Assembly: GCF_030269125.1 (NCBI RefSeq)
Contig: NZ_BSSM01000026.1
Span: 34,178-98,177 of the forward strand
From: Streptomyces hygroscopicus subsp. hygroscopicus
GTDB taxonomy: Bacteria > Actinomycetota > Actinomycetes > Streptomycetales > Streptomycetaceae
Direction: 5' to 3'
Length of the DNA: 64,000 nucleotides
The position numbers and the translations under genes are program-made. Positions 51,100 through 59,988 of this stretch are shown here, in pieces. The notes under the pieces were generated by a model that ran no database searches, was not told where the DNA came from, and saw nothing but the letters and a program-made list of their open reading frames with translations. Every line of letters starts with the position of its first letter. The stretch's first letter is position 1.

Positions 51100-51699
51100 G
51101 TGAGCGACGGCAAGACCACCAGCACGCATGAGACACGGCAGCGCATCGTGCGCGCCGGCACCGAGCTGTTCCGGCGCTCGGGCTACACCGGCACGGGCAT
51201 GAAGCAGATCGCCGCGGCGGCCGACGCGCCGTTCGGTTCGATCTACCACTTCTTCCCCGGCGGCAAGACGCAGCTCGCCGAGGAGGTCGTCCGCACCTCG
51301 GGCGCCGTCTACCTCGGCCTCGTCACCACCCTGATGACCCCCTACGAGGACCGTGTCGCCGCCACCGCCGACGCCTTCACGGCCGCCGCCGGCACCCTCG
51401 TCGAACTGGACTTCGCCGACCCCTGCCCCATCGCCACGGTCGCGCTGGAGGTGGCCAGCACCAACGAGCCCCTGCGCCGGGCCACTTCGGAGGTCTTCGA
51501 CAGCTGGACCGCCCAGCTGGCCGCCTACTACGCCGCCGGCGGCATCCCCGAGCCCCGCGCCCGCGACACGGCCACCTCCGTCATCGCCCTCCTGGAGGGC
51601 TCCTTCATGCTGTCCCGCGCGGCACGCAGCACGGCGCCGGTGCTGGCGGCGAGCGGCGCGGCCGCGGCGATCGTGCGGGCGGCGCTGGCCGGGGAGTGA
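51100..51699 (+). CDS. TetR-family regulator, LmrA/YxaF-like
   Basis: 199 residues from GTG 51100 after GGAGG. HTH: RQRIVRAGTELFRRSGYTGT, GMKQIAAAADAPFGSIYHFF and PGGKTQLAEEVV. The PFGSIYHFFPGGK helix and the C-terminal domain with DPCPIATVALEVAS are characteristic of the LmrA/YxaF group, which represses neighbouring efflux or oxidoreductase genes and responds to flavonoids or drugs. It likely controls itself and the divergent hydrolase. Confidence 0.92.
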   Translation: MSDGKTTSTHETRQRIVRAGTELFRRSGYTGTGMKQIAAAADAPFGSIYHFFPGGKTQLAEEVVRTSGAVYLGLVTTLMTPYEDRVAATADAFTAAAGTLVELDFADPCPIATVALEVASTNEPLRRATSEVFDSWTAQLAAYYAAGGIPEPRARDTATSVIALLEGSFMLSRAARSTAPVLAASGAAAAIVRAALAGE

Positions 51700-51748
51700 A
51701 CGGCGCCGTCGCCCCTGGCGACGCGCGCGGCGCCGCGCGACCGCCCCC

Positions 51749-52174
51749 TCACAGCTGGAGGAGGGCGAAGCCGCCGTAGAGGGCGAAGGCGGCGAGGAGG
51801 CCGAGCCGGCCGGCCGCGGTCCGCACGGCGGGGCCGGGCCCGGCGCCGTACGCGCCGGTCAGGGCGAAGCGGCCCGCTCCGACCAGCGGGAGGGCGCCGG
51901 ACAGCGGTTCGCCGGGGAGCACGGCGACGAAGAGCGGAACCGCCAGCGGGGCGACGGCCCGGACGAACACCGCGAGTGCGGGTCCGCGCTGGCCAGGTGG
52001 TCCGAGCGGGGTGACCGGCGCCGTACCCGCCCCCAGGTGGCGTCCAGGACCACAGGAGGCGAAGAAACCCAGCGAGGGACTGCCGGCCAGCGGCCTGAAC
52101 ACCGTCCTCGTCAGGGTTCCGGGCCGGGGCGGCCCGTTCCTCGCGTCGTAGGTCCCCGCTCCCGGCGGCGGCAT
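51749..52174 (-). pseudogene. Internally deleted GPR1/FUN34/YaaH (acetate transporter-like) gene
   Basis: The leftward frame has RTVFRPLAGSPSLGFFA, the family's first helix region, then directly GAGRFALTGAYGAGPGPAV and RTAAGRLGLLAAFALYGGFA, the last two helices. The four central helices are missing; the joining stretch is Pro/Gly-rich and not membrane-like. About 140 residues remain of an expected 200 or more. No good ribosome binding site. Confidence 0.5.
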
Positions 52175-52396
52175 CCGGATCAGGCCGTCCCCCGGGCCTC
52201 GTGCCGTGCGTGTACGTCACGGGGTACCCCGTCGCGGCCGGTGCGTGCCCCCACGTCGACGGACACCAGGTCCAGGCCCTGTCGCGGAATTGTCCTTGAT
52301 CGGTAACAGCGGGAGCGCGGGCGGCTCCCCAGCCGTCCTGGCATGTGCAGCACACCACACGAGAGCCGGGTACACGGCGGGGAGCAGGGGGCGGAC

Positions 52397-53155
52397 ATGG
52401 CGCGGCACGCTGGGCGGGGATGGTACGGCCGGGTGATCGGAGCGGCGGTCGGGGTCACGGCGGTGGCGGCCGCCGCCTCGGTGTGGACCGCGCAGGCGGG
52501 GCAGAACGCCCCGGCCGCACCGGCCCACCACAGCGCGGCGAAGACGGTGGCCGTGTCCCCCGTCATCGCCCACTCCTCCGACGCCGGCGCGCACGCCGTC
52601 AACATCACCATCGACGACGGCCCCGACCCGACCTGGACGCCGCAGGTCCTCCAGGTGCTGCGGGAGAACGGTGTCAAGGCGACGTTCTGCATGGTCGGCC
52701 CCCAGGCGCAGGCGCACCCGGACCTGGTCAAGCAGGTGGTCGCGGCCGGGCACCGGCTGTGCGACCACACGGTCTCGCACGACACCGGCATGGACCACAA
52801 GTCCGAGTCGTACCAGTCGCAGCAGATCCTGGACGCCGAGCGGCAGATCACCAAGGCGTCCGGTGGCGTGCGCCCGCTGTACTACCGGGCGCCGGGCGGC
52901 GCGTTCACGCCGTACAGCAGGAAGCTCGCCGCCTCGCGCGGTATGCGTCCGCTGGGCTGGAACGTCGACTCCAAGGACTTCGAACGGCCGGGCACGGAAG
53001 TGATCGTCTCCACCGTCAGGAGCGAACTGGCCAACGGTCCCACGCTGCTCTTCCACGACGCGGGCGGCGACCGCTCCCAGACCGTGGCCGCACTGCGCAC
53101 CCTGCTGCCGTGGCTGAAGCAGCAGGGCTACGGCTTCGGCTTCCCCGTGCGCTGA
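52397..53155 (+). CDS. Exported polysaccharide deacetylase (NodB family)
   Basis: 252 residues starting MARHAGRGWYGRVIGAAVG, with one N-terminal membrane segment or signal (about 10-35). NodB motifs: TIDDGPDPTW (Asp73, Asp74), CDHTVSHDT (His124, His128), YYRAPGGAF, WNVDSKDFERPG and TLLFHDAGGD. All catalytic and zinc ligands appear present. It would remove N-acetyl groups from peptidoglycan or chitin oligomers at the cell surface. A TTGTCC-like promoter lies upstream near 52290. Confidence 0.93.
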   Translation: MARHAGRGWYGRVIGAAVGVTAVAAAASVWTAQAGQNAPAAPAHHSAAKTVAVSPVIAHSSDAGAHAVNITIDDGPDPTWTPQVLQVLRENGVKATFCMVGPQAQAHPDLVKQVVAAGHRLCDHTVSHDTGMDHKSESYQSQQILDAERQITKASGGVRPLYYRAPGGAFTPYSRKLAASRGMRPLGWNVDSKDFERPGTEVIVSTVRSELANGPTLLFHDAGGDRSQTVAALRTLLPWLKQQGYGFGFPVR

Positions 53156-53316
53156 CCGGAGCGCGTCCCACCGGCCGGTGAACCCCCGGGAAATTCTTGG
53201 CCACCGAGCACCCCGGACGGGTGTTCGGTTCCTGCCGGGTGTCTACGATGAGCCCGTCCCGGTGGCGATCAACCCGCCCCGCGGACGCGTGCGTACGTCG
53301 TCCGGAAAGGCTCAGC

Positions 53317-54510
53317 ATGCCGTTGCCCCGCCTCGGCACGCGGTCGCACCGTCTCCGGACGGCGCCGACCGTGTTCCTCGTACTCGCCGTGGCCCTCGCC
53401 CTGGCGGCCCTGTGCTCCGGCGGCTCCGGACACAGGAAGCCGGCCGCTCCGCGCCTCGTCGTCGAGGTGTCCGAGAGCCACTGCGGCCGGGGCTGGAGCC
53501 ACCCCGAGCCCGGGGTGCGGACCTTCGAGCTGCACAACACCTCCGACGGCGCCGCCGAGGTCTACCTGGAGGACCCCGGCACCCACGCGGTGTACGGCGA
53601 GGTGGAGGGCATCGGCCCCGGCACCACACGGCAGTTGACGGTCCGGGTGGGCAAGGGCGCGTACGCCTTCATGTGCGTGCCGGACGACGCCGACGCCGTC
53701 ACCGGCCCCACCGTCCGGGTCACCACCGGACGGCGCGGCCCCGGCGCCGCGCCGGTCACCGAGCACGACCTCGTCCCGCCCGCGCTCGCCTACCAGAAGT
53801 GGGTGGGGGACGGACTCTCCGCGGCCGTGCGGCTTTCGGCCGGGCTCCAGGACGCGATCGACCGCGGCGACCTCGCCGCCGCCCGCTCCGCCTGGCTGCC
53901 GGCGCACCTGCGGTACGAGCGGCTCGGAGCGGCGTACAACGCCTTCGGCGACGCGGACGGGAAGATCAACGGCACCGACGCCGGACTGCCCGGCGGGGTG
54001 CACGACGCCGGCTTCACCGGGTTCCACCGCATCGAGTACGGCCTGTGGCACGGCGAGCCGGCGAGCGGTCTGCGCGCCCCGGCGGCGGCGTTGGTCAAGG
54101 CGCTCACCGGGCTGCGCGACAGCTGGGCGCAGAACCGCATGGACCCCGCCCAACTCGGGCTGCGCGCACATGAGATCCTCGAGAACACGGTGCAGTTCGA
54201 GCTGACCGGCCGCACCGACTACGGCAGCGGCAGCAACCTCGCCACCGCCCGCGCCAACCTGGACGGCACCCTCGAAGTCCTGTCGCGGCTGCGCCCGCTG
54301 CTCACCACCCGTTATGCCGATCTGCCAGGGCTCGACCGGGAGTTGGCGCAGGCCGGAGACACCCTCGACGGCTTCCGGCACGACGGGCGCTGGACACCGC
54401 TCGGCCAACTGACCCGCGCCCAGCGGGAGCGGACCGACTCCGTGCTCGGCGGCCTCGTGGAGCGGCTGGCGTCGGTGGCGACCCTGTGCGACCCCCGGAG
54501 GACCGTGTGA
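53317..54510 (+). CDS. efeO: EfeO-type iron-uptake protein (cupredoxin plus M75 imelysin domain)
   Basis: 397 residues after GGAAAGG. An N-terminal hydrophobic segment (TVFLVLAVALALAALC) anchors or exports it. Residues about 50-125 form a cupredoxin-like domain (RLVVEVSESHCGRGW, YAFMCVPDD). The M75 imelysin domain follows with the HxxE motif in GFHRIEYGLW and YERLGAAYNAFGDAD. EfeO is thought to bind and hand over iron to the EfeU permease. Its stop overlaps the efeB start (GTGA). No efeU gene is in the window. Confidence 0.93.
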   Translation: MPLPRLGTRSHRLRTAPTVFLVLAVALALAALCSGGSGHRKPAAPRLVVEVSESHCGRGWSHPEPGVRTFELHNTSDGAAEVYLEDPGTHAVYGEVEGIGPGTTRQLTVRVGKGAYAFMCVPDDADAVTGPTVRVTTGRRGPGAAPVTEHDLVPPALAYQKWVGDGLSAAVRLSAGLQDAIDRGDLAAARSAWLPAHLRYERLGAAYNAFGDADGKINGTDAGLPGGVHDAGFTGFHRIEYGLWHGEPASGLRAPAAALVKALTGLRDSWAQNRMDPAQLGLRAHEILENTVQFELTGRTDYGSGSNLATARANLDGTLEVLSRLRPLLTTRYADLPGLDRELAQAGDTLDGFRHDGRWTPLGQLTRAQRERTDSVLGGLVERLASVATLCDPRRTV

Positions 54511-55733
54511 GCACCGCAGAACGACCCCATGGACTCGCCCGGCGCGGCTTTCTGCGCGGCGCCGCCCTCACCGGCGCGGGCCTCGCGACCGGCGCCGCCG
54601 CACCCGGCGCCGCCACCGCCGAGCCGACCGCCGCCCTCGCGCCGTTCCACGGTGTCCACCAGGCCTCGGCGATCGCGACCCCCCGCCGTACCTGTGTGTT
54701 CGCCGCCCTCGACGTGACCGCCGGGACCCGCGCCGAACTCACCGACCTGATGCGCACGTTGACCGAACGGGCCCGGCTGCTCACCTCCGGCGGCACGCCG
54801 GACCCGGCGGGTGTCACCGCGCCGCCCGCCGACTCGGGCATCCTCGGCGACCGGCTCCCCGGCGGGCAGCTGGCCGTCACCGTGGGCGTCGGCGCCTCGT
54901 TGTTCGACGACCGGTTCGGACTCAAGGCGCTCAGGCCCAGGCGGCTGACCGCCATGCCGGCCTTCCCCGACGACGACCTCAGGCCCGAGTGGTGCCACGG
55001 CGACCTCAGTCTCCAACTGCACGCCGACGATTCGGACACCACCCTGCACGCGCTGCGCGACCTCACCCGGCACACCCGGGGCGGCATCCAGGTCCGCTGG
55101 CGGATGGACGGCTTCTCCAGCCCGCCCCGGCCCTCCGGCACCCCGCGCAATCTGCTGGGCTTCCGCGACGGCATCGCCAACCCGGACACCACCAGTGCCC
55201 GCGAGATGGACCGACTGATCTGGGTGGACCGCGCCTCTGGCGAGCCGGACTGGGCCGTCGGCGGCAGCTACCAGGTCGTTCGGCTGATCCGGATGCTCGT
55301 GGAGTTCTGGGACCGGGTGTCGCTCGGCGAGCAGGAGCGGATCATCGGCCGGTCCCGCTCCTCCGGCGCGCCGCTGGACGGCGACCGCGAGCACGACACG
55401 CCCACGTACGCGGACGATCCCAAGGGCGACGTCATCCCGCTGGACGCGCACATCCGGCTGGCCAACCCGCGCACCCCGGCCACCGCCCACCAGCGGCTGC
55501 TGCGCCGTGCGTACAACTACGACCGGGGCATGGACGACAACGGCAACCTCGACATGGGCCTGCTGTTCTCCTGCTACCAGCAGGACGTCGTGCGGCAGTT
55601 CGAGGCCGTGCAGCACCGGCTGGCCGGCGAGCCGCTGACCGACTACGTCAGCCCGTTCGGCGGCGGCTACTTCTTCGCACTGCCCGGGGTGCGCGATGCC
55701 CAGGACTGGTACGGACGCGCCCTGTTCGCCTGA
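54507..55733 (+). CDS. efeB: EfeB, Tat-exported DyP-type heme peroxidase/deferrochelatase
   Basis: 408 residues from GTG 54507. Tat signal ARRGFLRGAALTGAGLATGA ending near AATAEP. The DyP signature LLGFRDGIANP has Asp221 or so, and the proximal His region follows in PLDAHIRLANPRTPATAHQR. C-terminus NGNLDMGLLFSCYQQDVVRQ is typical of the class A EfeB type. It acts on the outer face with EfeO, probably oxidising ferrous iron or releasing iron from heme. The permease efeU is missing next to it. Confidence 0.94.
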   Translation: MSTAERPHGLARRGFLRGAALTGAGLATGAAAPGAATAEPTAALAPFHGVHQASAIATPRRTCVFAALDVTAGTRAELTDLMRTLTERARLLTSGGTPDPAGVTAPPADSGILGDRLPGGQLAVTVGVGASLFDDRFGLKALRPRRLTAMPAFPDDDLRPEWCHGDLSLQLHADDSDTTLHALRDLTRHTRGGIQVRWRMDGFSSPPRPSGTPRNLLGFRDGIANPDTTSAREMDRLIWVDRASGEPDWAVGGSYQVVRLIRMLVEFWDRVSLGEQERIIGRSRSSGAPLDGDREHDTPTYADDPKGDVIPLDAHIRLANPRTPATAHQRLLRRAYNYDRGMDDNGNLDMGLLFSCYQQDVVRQFEAVQHRLAGEPLTDYVSPFGGGYFFALPGVRDAQDWYGRALFA

Positions 55734-55752
55734 CATGCCCGGACGCCCACCC

Positions 55753-55787
55753 GCCCGGTCCGGCCCCCGCTCCCCGTCCGACCGGGC
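55753..55787 (+). terminator. Weak stem-loop after efeB
   Basis: GCCCGGTC (55753-55760) pairs with GACCGGGC (55780-55787) across a 19-nt loop, 19 bp after the efeB stop. Confidence 0.35.
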
Positions 55788-55788
55788 A

Positions 55789-55882
55789 GTTCACCCGAAC
55801 CTGTCCGGACAAGCCGGCGGCCCGCTCGGTCAACACCCCGTCAAGTTTTCCCCCAGCTTCCCTGACTCGGTGTTCATCCACG
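55789..55882 (+). promoter_or_regulatory. PHO-box-like repeats upstream of the phosphoesterase
   Basis: Streptomyces PhoP binds direct repeats of 11 nt with cores like GTTCACC. Here are GTTCACCCGAA (55789-55799), a contiguous pair GGTCAACACCC and CGTCAAGTTTT (55828-55849), and GTTCATCCACG (55872-55882). The phosphoesterase gene starts 93 bp further on. The match is suggestive, not exact. Confidence 0.4.
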
Positions 55883-55974
55883 CGACATCATGGCTCCGCC
55901 GACGCGCCCCGCAAGGAGCGCAGCATGCCTGCTCGTACACCGCACAGACGTTCTGTCCAAAGGGGTAGACCACC

Positions 55975-57798
55975 ATGGCCAGCAGAGGAAGACGAGCCGC
56001 GATGCGCAGCCTGGGCGCGCTCGCGGGAGTCGCGGCGCTCACCGCGCTCGGCAGCAGCGCGCCCGGGTGGGCGGCGACGCCCGCCCACGCGCACGGGGCC
56101 TCGTCGACCGCGACGCCGATCAAGCACGTCGTCGTGCTCTTCGACGAGAACATCTCCTTCGACCACTACTTCGCCACGTACCCGAAGGCCGCCAACACCG
56201 ACGGCACGAAGTTCACCGCGTCGAAGCACACCCCGAAGGACATCGACACGCTCGCCCACGCCGGGCTGCTGGAGAACAACCCCAACCAGTACGCGCCGAA
56301 GCGGCTGTCCCCGTCCCAGGCGATGACCTGCGACCAGAACCACTCCTACAGCGCCGAGCAGTACGCCTACAACGGCGGCAAGGCCGACCAGTTCGTGCAG
56401 AACACCGAGGTCGACAAGTGCAGCGGCGGCCTGTTCGGCGAGCCGGGCCTGGCGATGGACTACTACGACGGCAACACCGTCACGGCGCTGTGGAACTACG
56501 CCCAGCAGTACACGCTGAGCGACCGCGCCTACAGCTCCACCTACGGCCCGTCCACGCCCGGCGCGCTCAACCTCGTCTCCGGCAACACGCACGGCGTGGT
56601 CTCCATCGACCCCACCACCGGCGAGCAGACCAGCAAGCCGGACCGGTACACGGTCCAGTCGCCGGACGCGAACGGTGTCGGCACGGTCATCAACGACCCC
56701 GACCCGGCCTGGGACGACTGCTCCGGCAAGGACCACACCAGCAGCAACGCGCTGGCGTCGATGCAGGGCAAGAACGTCGGTGACCTGCTCAACGACAAGA
56801 AGGTCTCCTGGGGTTGGTTCCAGGGCGGCTTCCGCCCGACGACCGCGTGGAACGGCCAGGCCGGCTCCTACGCCAAGTGCGACGCCACGCACACCAACGT
56901 CGGCAACGCGTCCGTGGTGGACTACAGCCCGCACCACAACCCGTTCTCGTACTACAAGTCGACGGCCAACCCGCACCACCTGCCGCCGAAGTCCGTCTCC
57001 GAGATCGGTCACGACGGTCAGGCCAACCACCAGTACGACCTGACCGACTTCTCCGCCGCGCTCAAGGCGGGCAAGCTGCCGTCCGTCAGCTTCCTGAAGG
57101 CCGGCCAGTACCAGGACGGCCACGCCGGCTACTCGGACCCGATCGACGAGCAGCACTTCCTGGTCGACGAGATCAACGCGATCCAGAGCTCGCCGCAGTG
57201 GAAGTCCACCGCGATCGTGGTCGCCTACGACGACTCGGACGGCTGGTACGACCACGCCTTCGCGGCCCCGCGCAACGGCTCGACCGACACCTCGGTCGGC
57301 TCCAACGGCAAGGCCACCGACGGCCCGGCCTGCCAGAGCGGCCCGCAGGCGGCCGGCGGCTACGCGGACCGCTGCGGCCCCGGCACCCGCCAGCCGCTGC
57401 TGGTCATCTCGCCCTACAGCAAGGTGAACAAGGTCGACCACACGCTGACCGACCAGGCGTCCATCACCCGTTTCATCGAGGACAACTGGCACACCGGCCG
57501 CATCGGTGACGCCTCCTTCGACGCCCACGCCGGCTCGCTCGGCGGGATGTTCGACTTCCGGCACCCGAACAACAAGCAGGTGCTGCTGAACGCCGACGGC
57601 TCCGTGAAGTCCGTCGGCCCGATCAAGCACGTCGCCCCGGTGCACACCAGCATCACCCCGGGCCCGGCCCTGCAGAACGCGGCCGACACCACGGACGCGT
57701 CCTTCCCGACCCTCCCGGTCGGCCTCGGCGCCGGCGCCCTGCTGGCCGCCGGTGTGACGGGCACGTACCTCACGATGCGCCGCCGTCAGCAGGCCTGA
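55975..57798 (+). CDS. Secreted phosphoesterase (phospholipase C / acid phosphatase-like family), membrane-anchored
   Basis: 607 residues with a signal peptide (MRSLGALAGVAALTALG) cleaved near AHAHGA. The phosphoesterase domain has IKHVVVLFDENISFDHYFAT (metal ligands), STYGPSTPGALNLVSG, VAYDDSDGWYDH and GPGTRQPLLVISPYSK, as in PLC-type and AcpA-like enzymes. A C-terminal hydrophobic helix (LPVGLGAGALLAAGVTGTYL) with a basic tail anchors it to the membrane. It would release phosphate from phospholipids or phosphomonoesters outside the cell. PHO-like repeats precede it, and a strong terminator follows. Confidence 0.93.
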   Translation: MASRGRRAAMRSLGALAGVAALTALGSSAPGWAATPAHAHGASSTATPIKHVVVLFDENISFDHYFATYPKAANTDGTKFTASKHTPKDIDTLAHAGLLENNPNQYAPKRLSPSQAMTCDQNHSYSAEQYAYNGGKADQFVQNTEVDKCSGGLFGEPGLAMDYYDGNTVTALWNYAQQYTLSDRAYSSTYGPSTPGALNLVSGNTHGVVSIDPTTGEQTSKPDRYTVQSPDANGVGTVINDPDPAWDDCSGKDHTSSNALASMQGKNVGDLLNDKKVSWGWFQGGFRPTTAWNGQAGSYAKCDATHTNVGNASVVDYSPHHNPFSYYKSTANPHHLPPKSVSEIGHDGQANHQYDLTDFSAALKAGKLPSVSFLKAGQYQDGHAGYSDPIDEQHFLVDEINAIQSSPQWKSTAIVVAYDDSDGWYDHAFAAPRNGSTDTSVGSNGKATDGPACQSGPQAAGGYADRCGPGTRQPLLVISPYSKVNKVDHTLTDQASITRFIEDNWHTGRIGDASFDAHAGSLGGMFDFRHPNNKQVLLNADGSVKSVGPIKHVAPVHTSITPGPALQNAADTTDASFPTLPVGLGAGALLAAGVTGTYLTMRRRQQA

Positions 57799-57811
57799 CG
57801 ACAGGCCCCCT

Positions 57812-57846
57812 GGGTGTGCCCCCGGCCGACGGCCGGGGGCACACCC
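57812..57846 (+). terminator. Strong terminator after the phosphoesterase gene
   Basis: GGGTGTGCCCCCGGCC (57812-57827) pairs perfectly with 57831-57846 around a 3-nt loop, 13 bp after the stop codon. Confidence 0.85.
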
Positions 57847-57901
57847 GTATGCGCGGAAAAACCGGTGGTCGCGACGCCGGCCGTGATGCTGGGATGGCGC
57901 G

Positions 57902-58903
57902 ATGCGGAGCGAGATCTCGACGACCGTGGACCGGGGCGCCTTCGCGGACGCGGTGACGCCGTGGGAGCGGGAGTCCTGGCGGGCCGCGGCCCTCGACTGG
58001 GTCCGGGGGCGGCTGGCCGAGCACGGCCTGCGCGCGAGCGGTGAACCGCGGGTGCGGCTGCGCCCGTGGTCGGTGCTGGCGCGGGTGCCGGTGGAGGGGC
58101 GGGCCCCCGTCTGGTTCAAGGCGAATCCGCGTGCCGGCGCCTTCGAGGGCCCGCTGACCGCCGCGCTGGCCCGCTGGGTGCCCGGACATGTGCTGGAGCC
58201 CCTGGCCGTGGACGCGGCGCGCGCCTGGTCGTTGCTGCCGGACGGCGGCGATCTGTTCCGGCACGTGCTCGCGCGGGAGGCGGTCGAACCGGCGGTCTGG
58301 GAGGACCTGCTGCGCCAGTACGCGGGCGTGCAGCGCGCCCTGACCCCGCGCACGGCCGAGCTGGAACGACTCGGGGTGCCCGCGGCCCGCACCCTCGACC
58401 TGCCCGAGGTGTTCGACCGGCTGCTCGCGGCGAACACGGCGCTCGGACCCGACGCACGCGCCCGCCTCACCGCCGCACGGCCCCGGATCGTGGACTGGTG
58501 CGCCGAACTCGCGGCCGTCGGCGTCGAGGACACCCTCGACCACGCGGATCTGCACGACGGGCAGCTGTTCCGCCCGGAGCCGGGCCGGTTCACGTTCTTC
58601 GACTGGGGGGACGCGGCCGTCTCCCACCCGTTCTGCAGCCTCAGGGTCACCGCCGAGAGGGCCCGCGAACGCTACGGTCCACAGGTGCTGCCCCCGCTGC
58701 GCGACGCCTACCTGGAGCCCTGGACCGGCACCGGCCGCCCGGCGGCCGACCTGCGCAGGGCCGCGAGCCTCGCCTGGCGGCTCAGCTCCCTGGGCCGCGC
58801 CGCCTCCTGGGGCCGGATGTTCCCCGACCCGGCACGCCCCGCCCCCGGCGCCGCGCAGAGCGCCGAATGGCTGCTGGAACTCCTGAACGAGCCGCCGTTC
58901 TGA
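57902..58903 (+). CDS. Aminoglycoside phosphotransferase-fold (APH/ChoK) kinase-like protein
   Basis: 333 residues starting MRSEISTTVDRGAFADAVTP. The catalytic loop DHADLHDGQLF resembles the APH HxDLHxxN motif (Asn replaced by Gln), and FTFFDWGDAAVSHPF carries the metal-binding Asp. The N-lobe has VPVEGRAPVWFKANP with the ATP-binding Lys. Such proteins phosphorylate small alcohols or antibiotics; the substrate is unknown. Cytoplasmic; it lies between a terminator and a lipoprotein gene. Confidence 0.87.
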   Translation: MRSEISTTVDRGAFADAVTPWERESWRAAALDWVRGRLAEHGLRASGEPRVRLRPWSVLARVPVEGRAPVWFKANPRAGAFEGPLTAALARWVPGHVLEPLAVDAARAWSLLPDGGDLFRHVLAREAVEPAVWEDLLRQYAGVQRALTPRTAELERLGVPAARTLDLPEVFDRLLAANTALGPDARARLTAARPRIVDWCAELAAVGVEDTLDHADLHDGQLFRPEPGRFTFFDWGDAAVSHPFCSLRVTAERARERYGPQVLPPLRDAYLEPWTGTGRPAADLRRAASLAWRLSSLGRAASWGRMFPDPARPAPGAAQSAEWLLELLNEPPF

Positions 58904-58964
58904 GCCCGTTGGCCTCAGTGCGGCCGAGGTCGCCGGGGCGGCGCGCGCGACGGACACTGGCGGT

Positions 58965-59927
58965 ATGAGCCGTCACGCTCCCCCGCCCGGCCGTCGCGCC
59001 GTCCTGGCGGCGCTCGCCGGTGCCGCCCTCGGCGCGGCGGGCTGCTCCGGCACCACGGCCCCCGCGGCACGCGTCACGCCGTCGCCGGCTGCCCCGGAGC
59101 TGCCGCACACCACGCCGTGGCGGCCGGGGCCGGGCGAGGTCGAACCGGCGGCGAAACGGCGCGCGGTGCGGCTGGTGGAGGCGATCGGCGCATGGCCGAC
59201 CGGGCACGGGGGACCCGCGGCCGCCCGCTCGCGCGTCTCGGCCCTCGGCCTGCCCCCGGCGCTCGTCGGCCAGGCCGGCCCCCTGCTTCCCCCGGCCGAT
59301 CAGGCCGCGCTCCAGGTCGTCTTCGCGCAGTACGGCGGAATCCTGTCCCGGTCCGCGAGCGTGCTGGTGGTCTGCCGGCAGTGGGCCCGGCGGGGGGCGG
59401 CGCTCACTCCGGGCGGTACGACCGTGGACGTACGGCTCTCGCGGGGACCGCACGGCTGGACGGTCGACGCCCTGCGTCCGGCGCACCCGGGGCCGCCCGC
59501 CCGGTCCCTGCCCCCGGACACCCGCGCGGCCCTGTCCGACGACCGGATCACGCTGCCGCCCGCCGCCGTCGCCGACCTCCTCAGCGGCCGGGTGCACACC
59601 AGCGTGACGCGGGCGATGCGCGCGCTGGCGCGGACGTACCGGATCGGGGTGAGCGTCGTGCGCTCCGGGCATCCGCTGGACGTCTTCGGCACGGACAGGC
59701 CGAGCGACCACCCGCGGGGGCGGGCCTTCGACGTGTGGCGGGTCGACGGCCACCCGGTGGTGGACCCGGCGACCTCACGGACCCTGATCGAGCGGTTCAT
59801 GCGGGACGCGGCCGCGGCGGGGTCGTACAACGTCGGCGGCCCGGTGCCGCTGTCCGGCGGCGCCACCGGGCAGTTCTTCAGCGACGCCACCCATCACGAC
59901 CACGTGCACATCGGCTTCCGCGCCTGA
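58965..59927 (+). CDS. Lipoprotein with C-terminal M15-like (hedgehog/DD-peptidase fold) domain
   Basis: 320 residues. Tat/Sec-like N-terminus RRAVLAALAGAALGAAGC with lipobox GAAGC. The C-terminal domain has SDHPRGRAFDV (His249, Asp256) and HHDHVHIGF (His313, His315), the SxHxxGxAxD and HxH zinc pattern of M15/VanX-like carboxypeptidases. The middle part (residues 60-190) has no known motif. It may trim peptidoglycan stem peptides at the cell surface, although the flanking sequence differs from VanY proteins. Confidence 0.82.
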   Translation: MSRHAPPPGRRAVLAALAGAALGAAGCSGTTAPAARVTPSPAAPELPHTTPWRPGPGEVEPAAKRRAVRLVEAIGAWPTGHGGPAAARSRVSALGLPPALVGQAGPLLPPADQAALQVVFAQYGGILSRSASVLVVCRQWARRGAALTPGGTTVDVRLSRGPHGWTVDALRPAHPGPPARSLPPDTRAALSDDRITLPPAAVADLLSGRVHTSVTRAMRALARTYRIGVSVVRSGHPLDVFGTDRPSDHPRGRAFDVWRVDGHPVVDPATSRTLIERFMRDAAAAGSYNVGGPVPLSGGATGQFFSDATHHDHVHIGFRA

Positions 59928-59988
59928 CCGGTTGCGCCGGGGCCGGGCACGCCCCGACGCTGGAGCGGTGACGCATCCGGGAGTCGGC

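Noticed and set aside
53169..53180. CACCGGCCGGTG palindrome as an iron-regulator site for efeO
   Set aside because: It does not resemble the AT-rich DtxR/IdeR or Fur consensus and such GC palindromes are common here.
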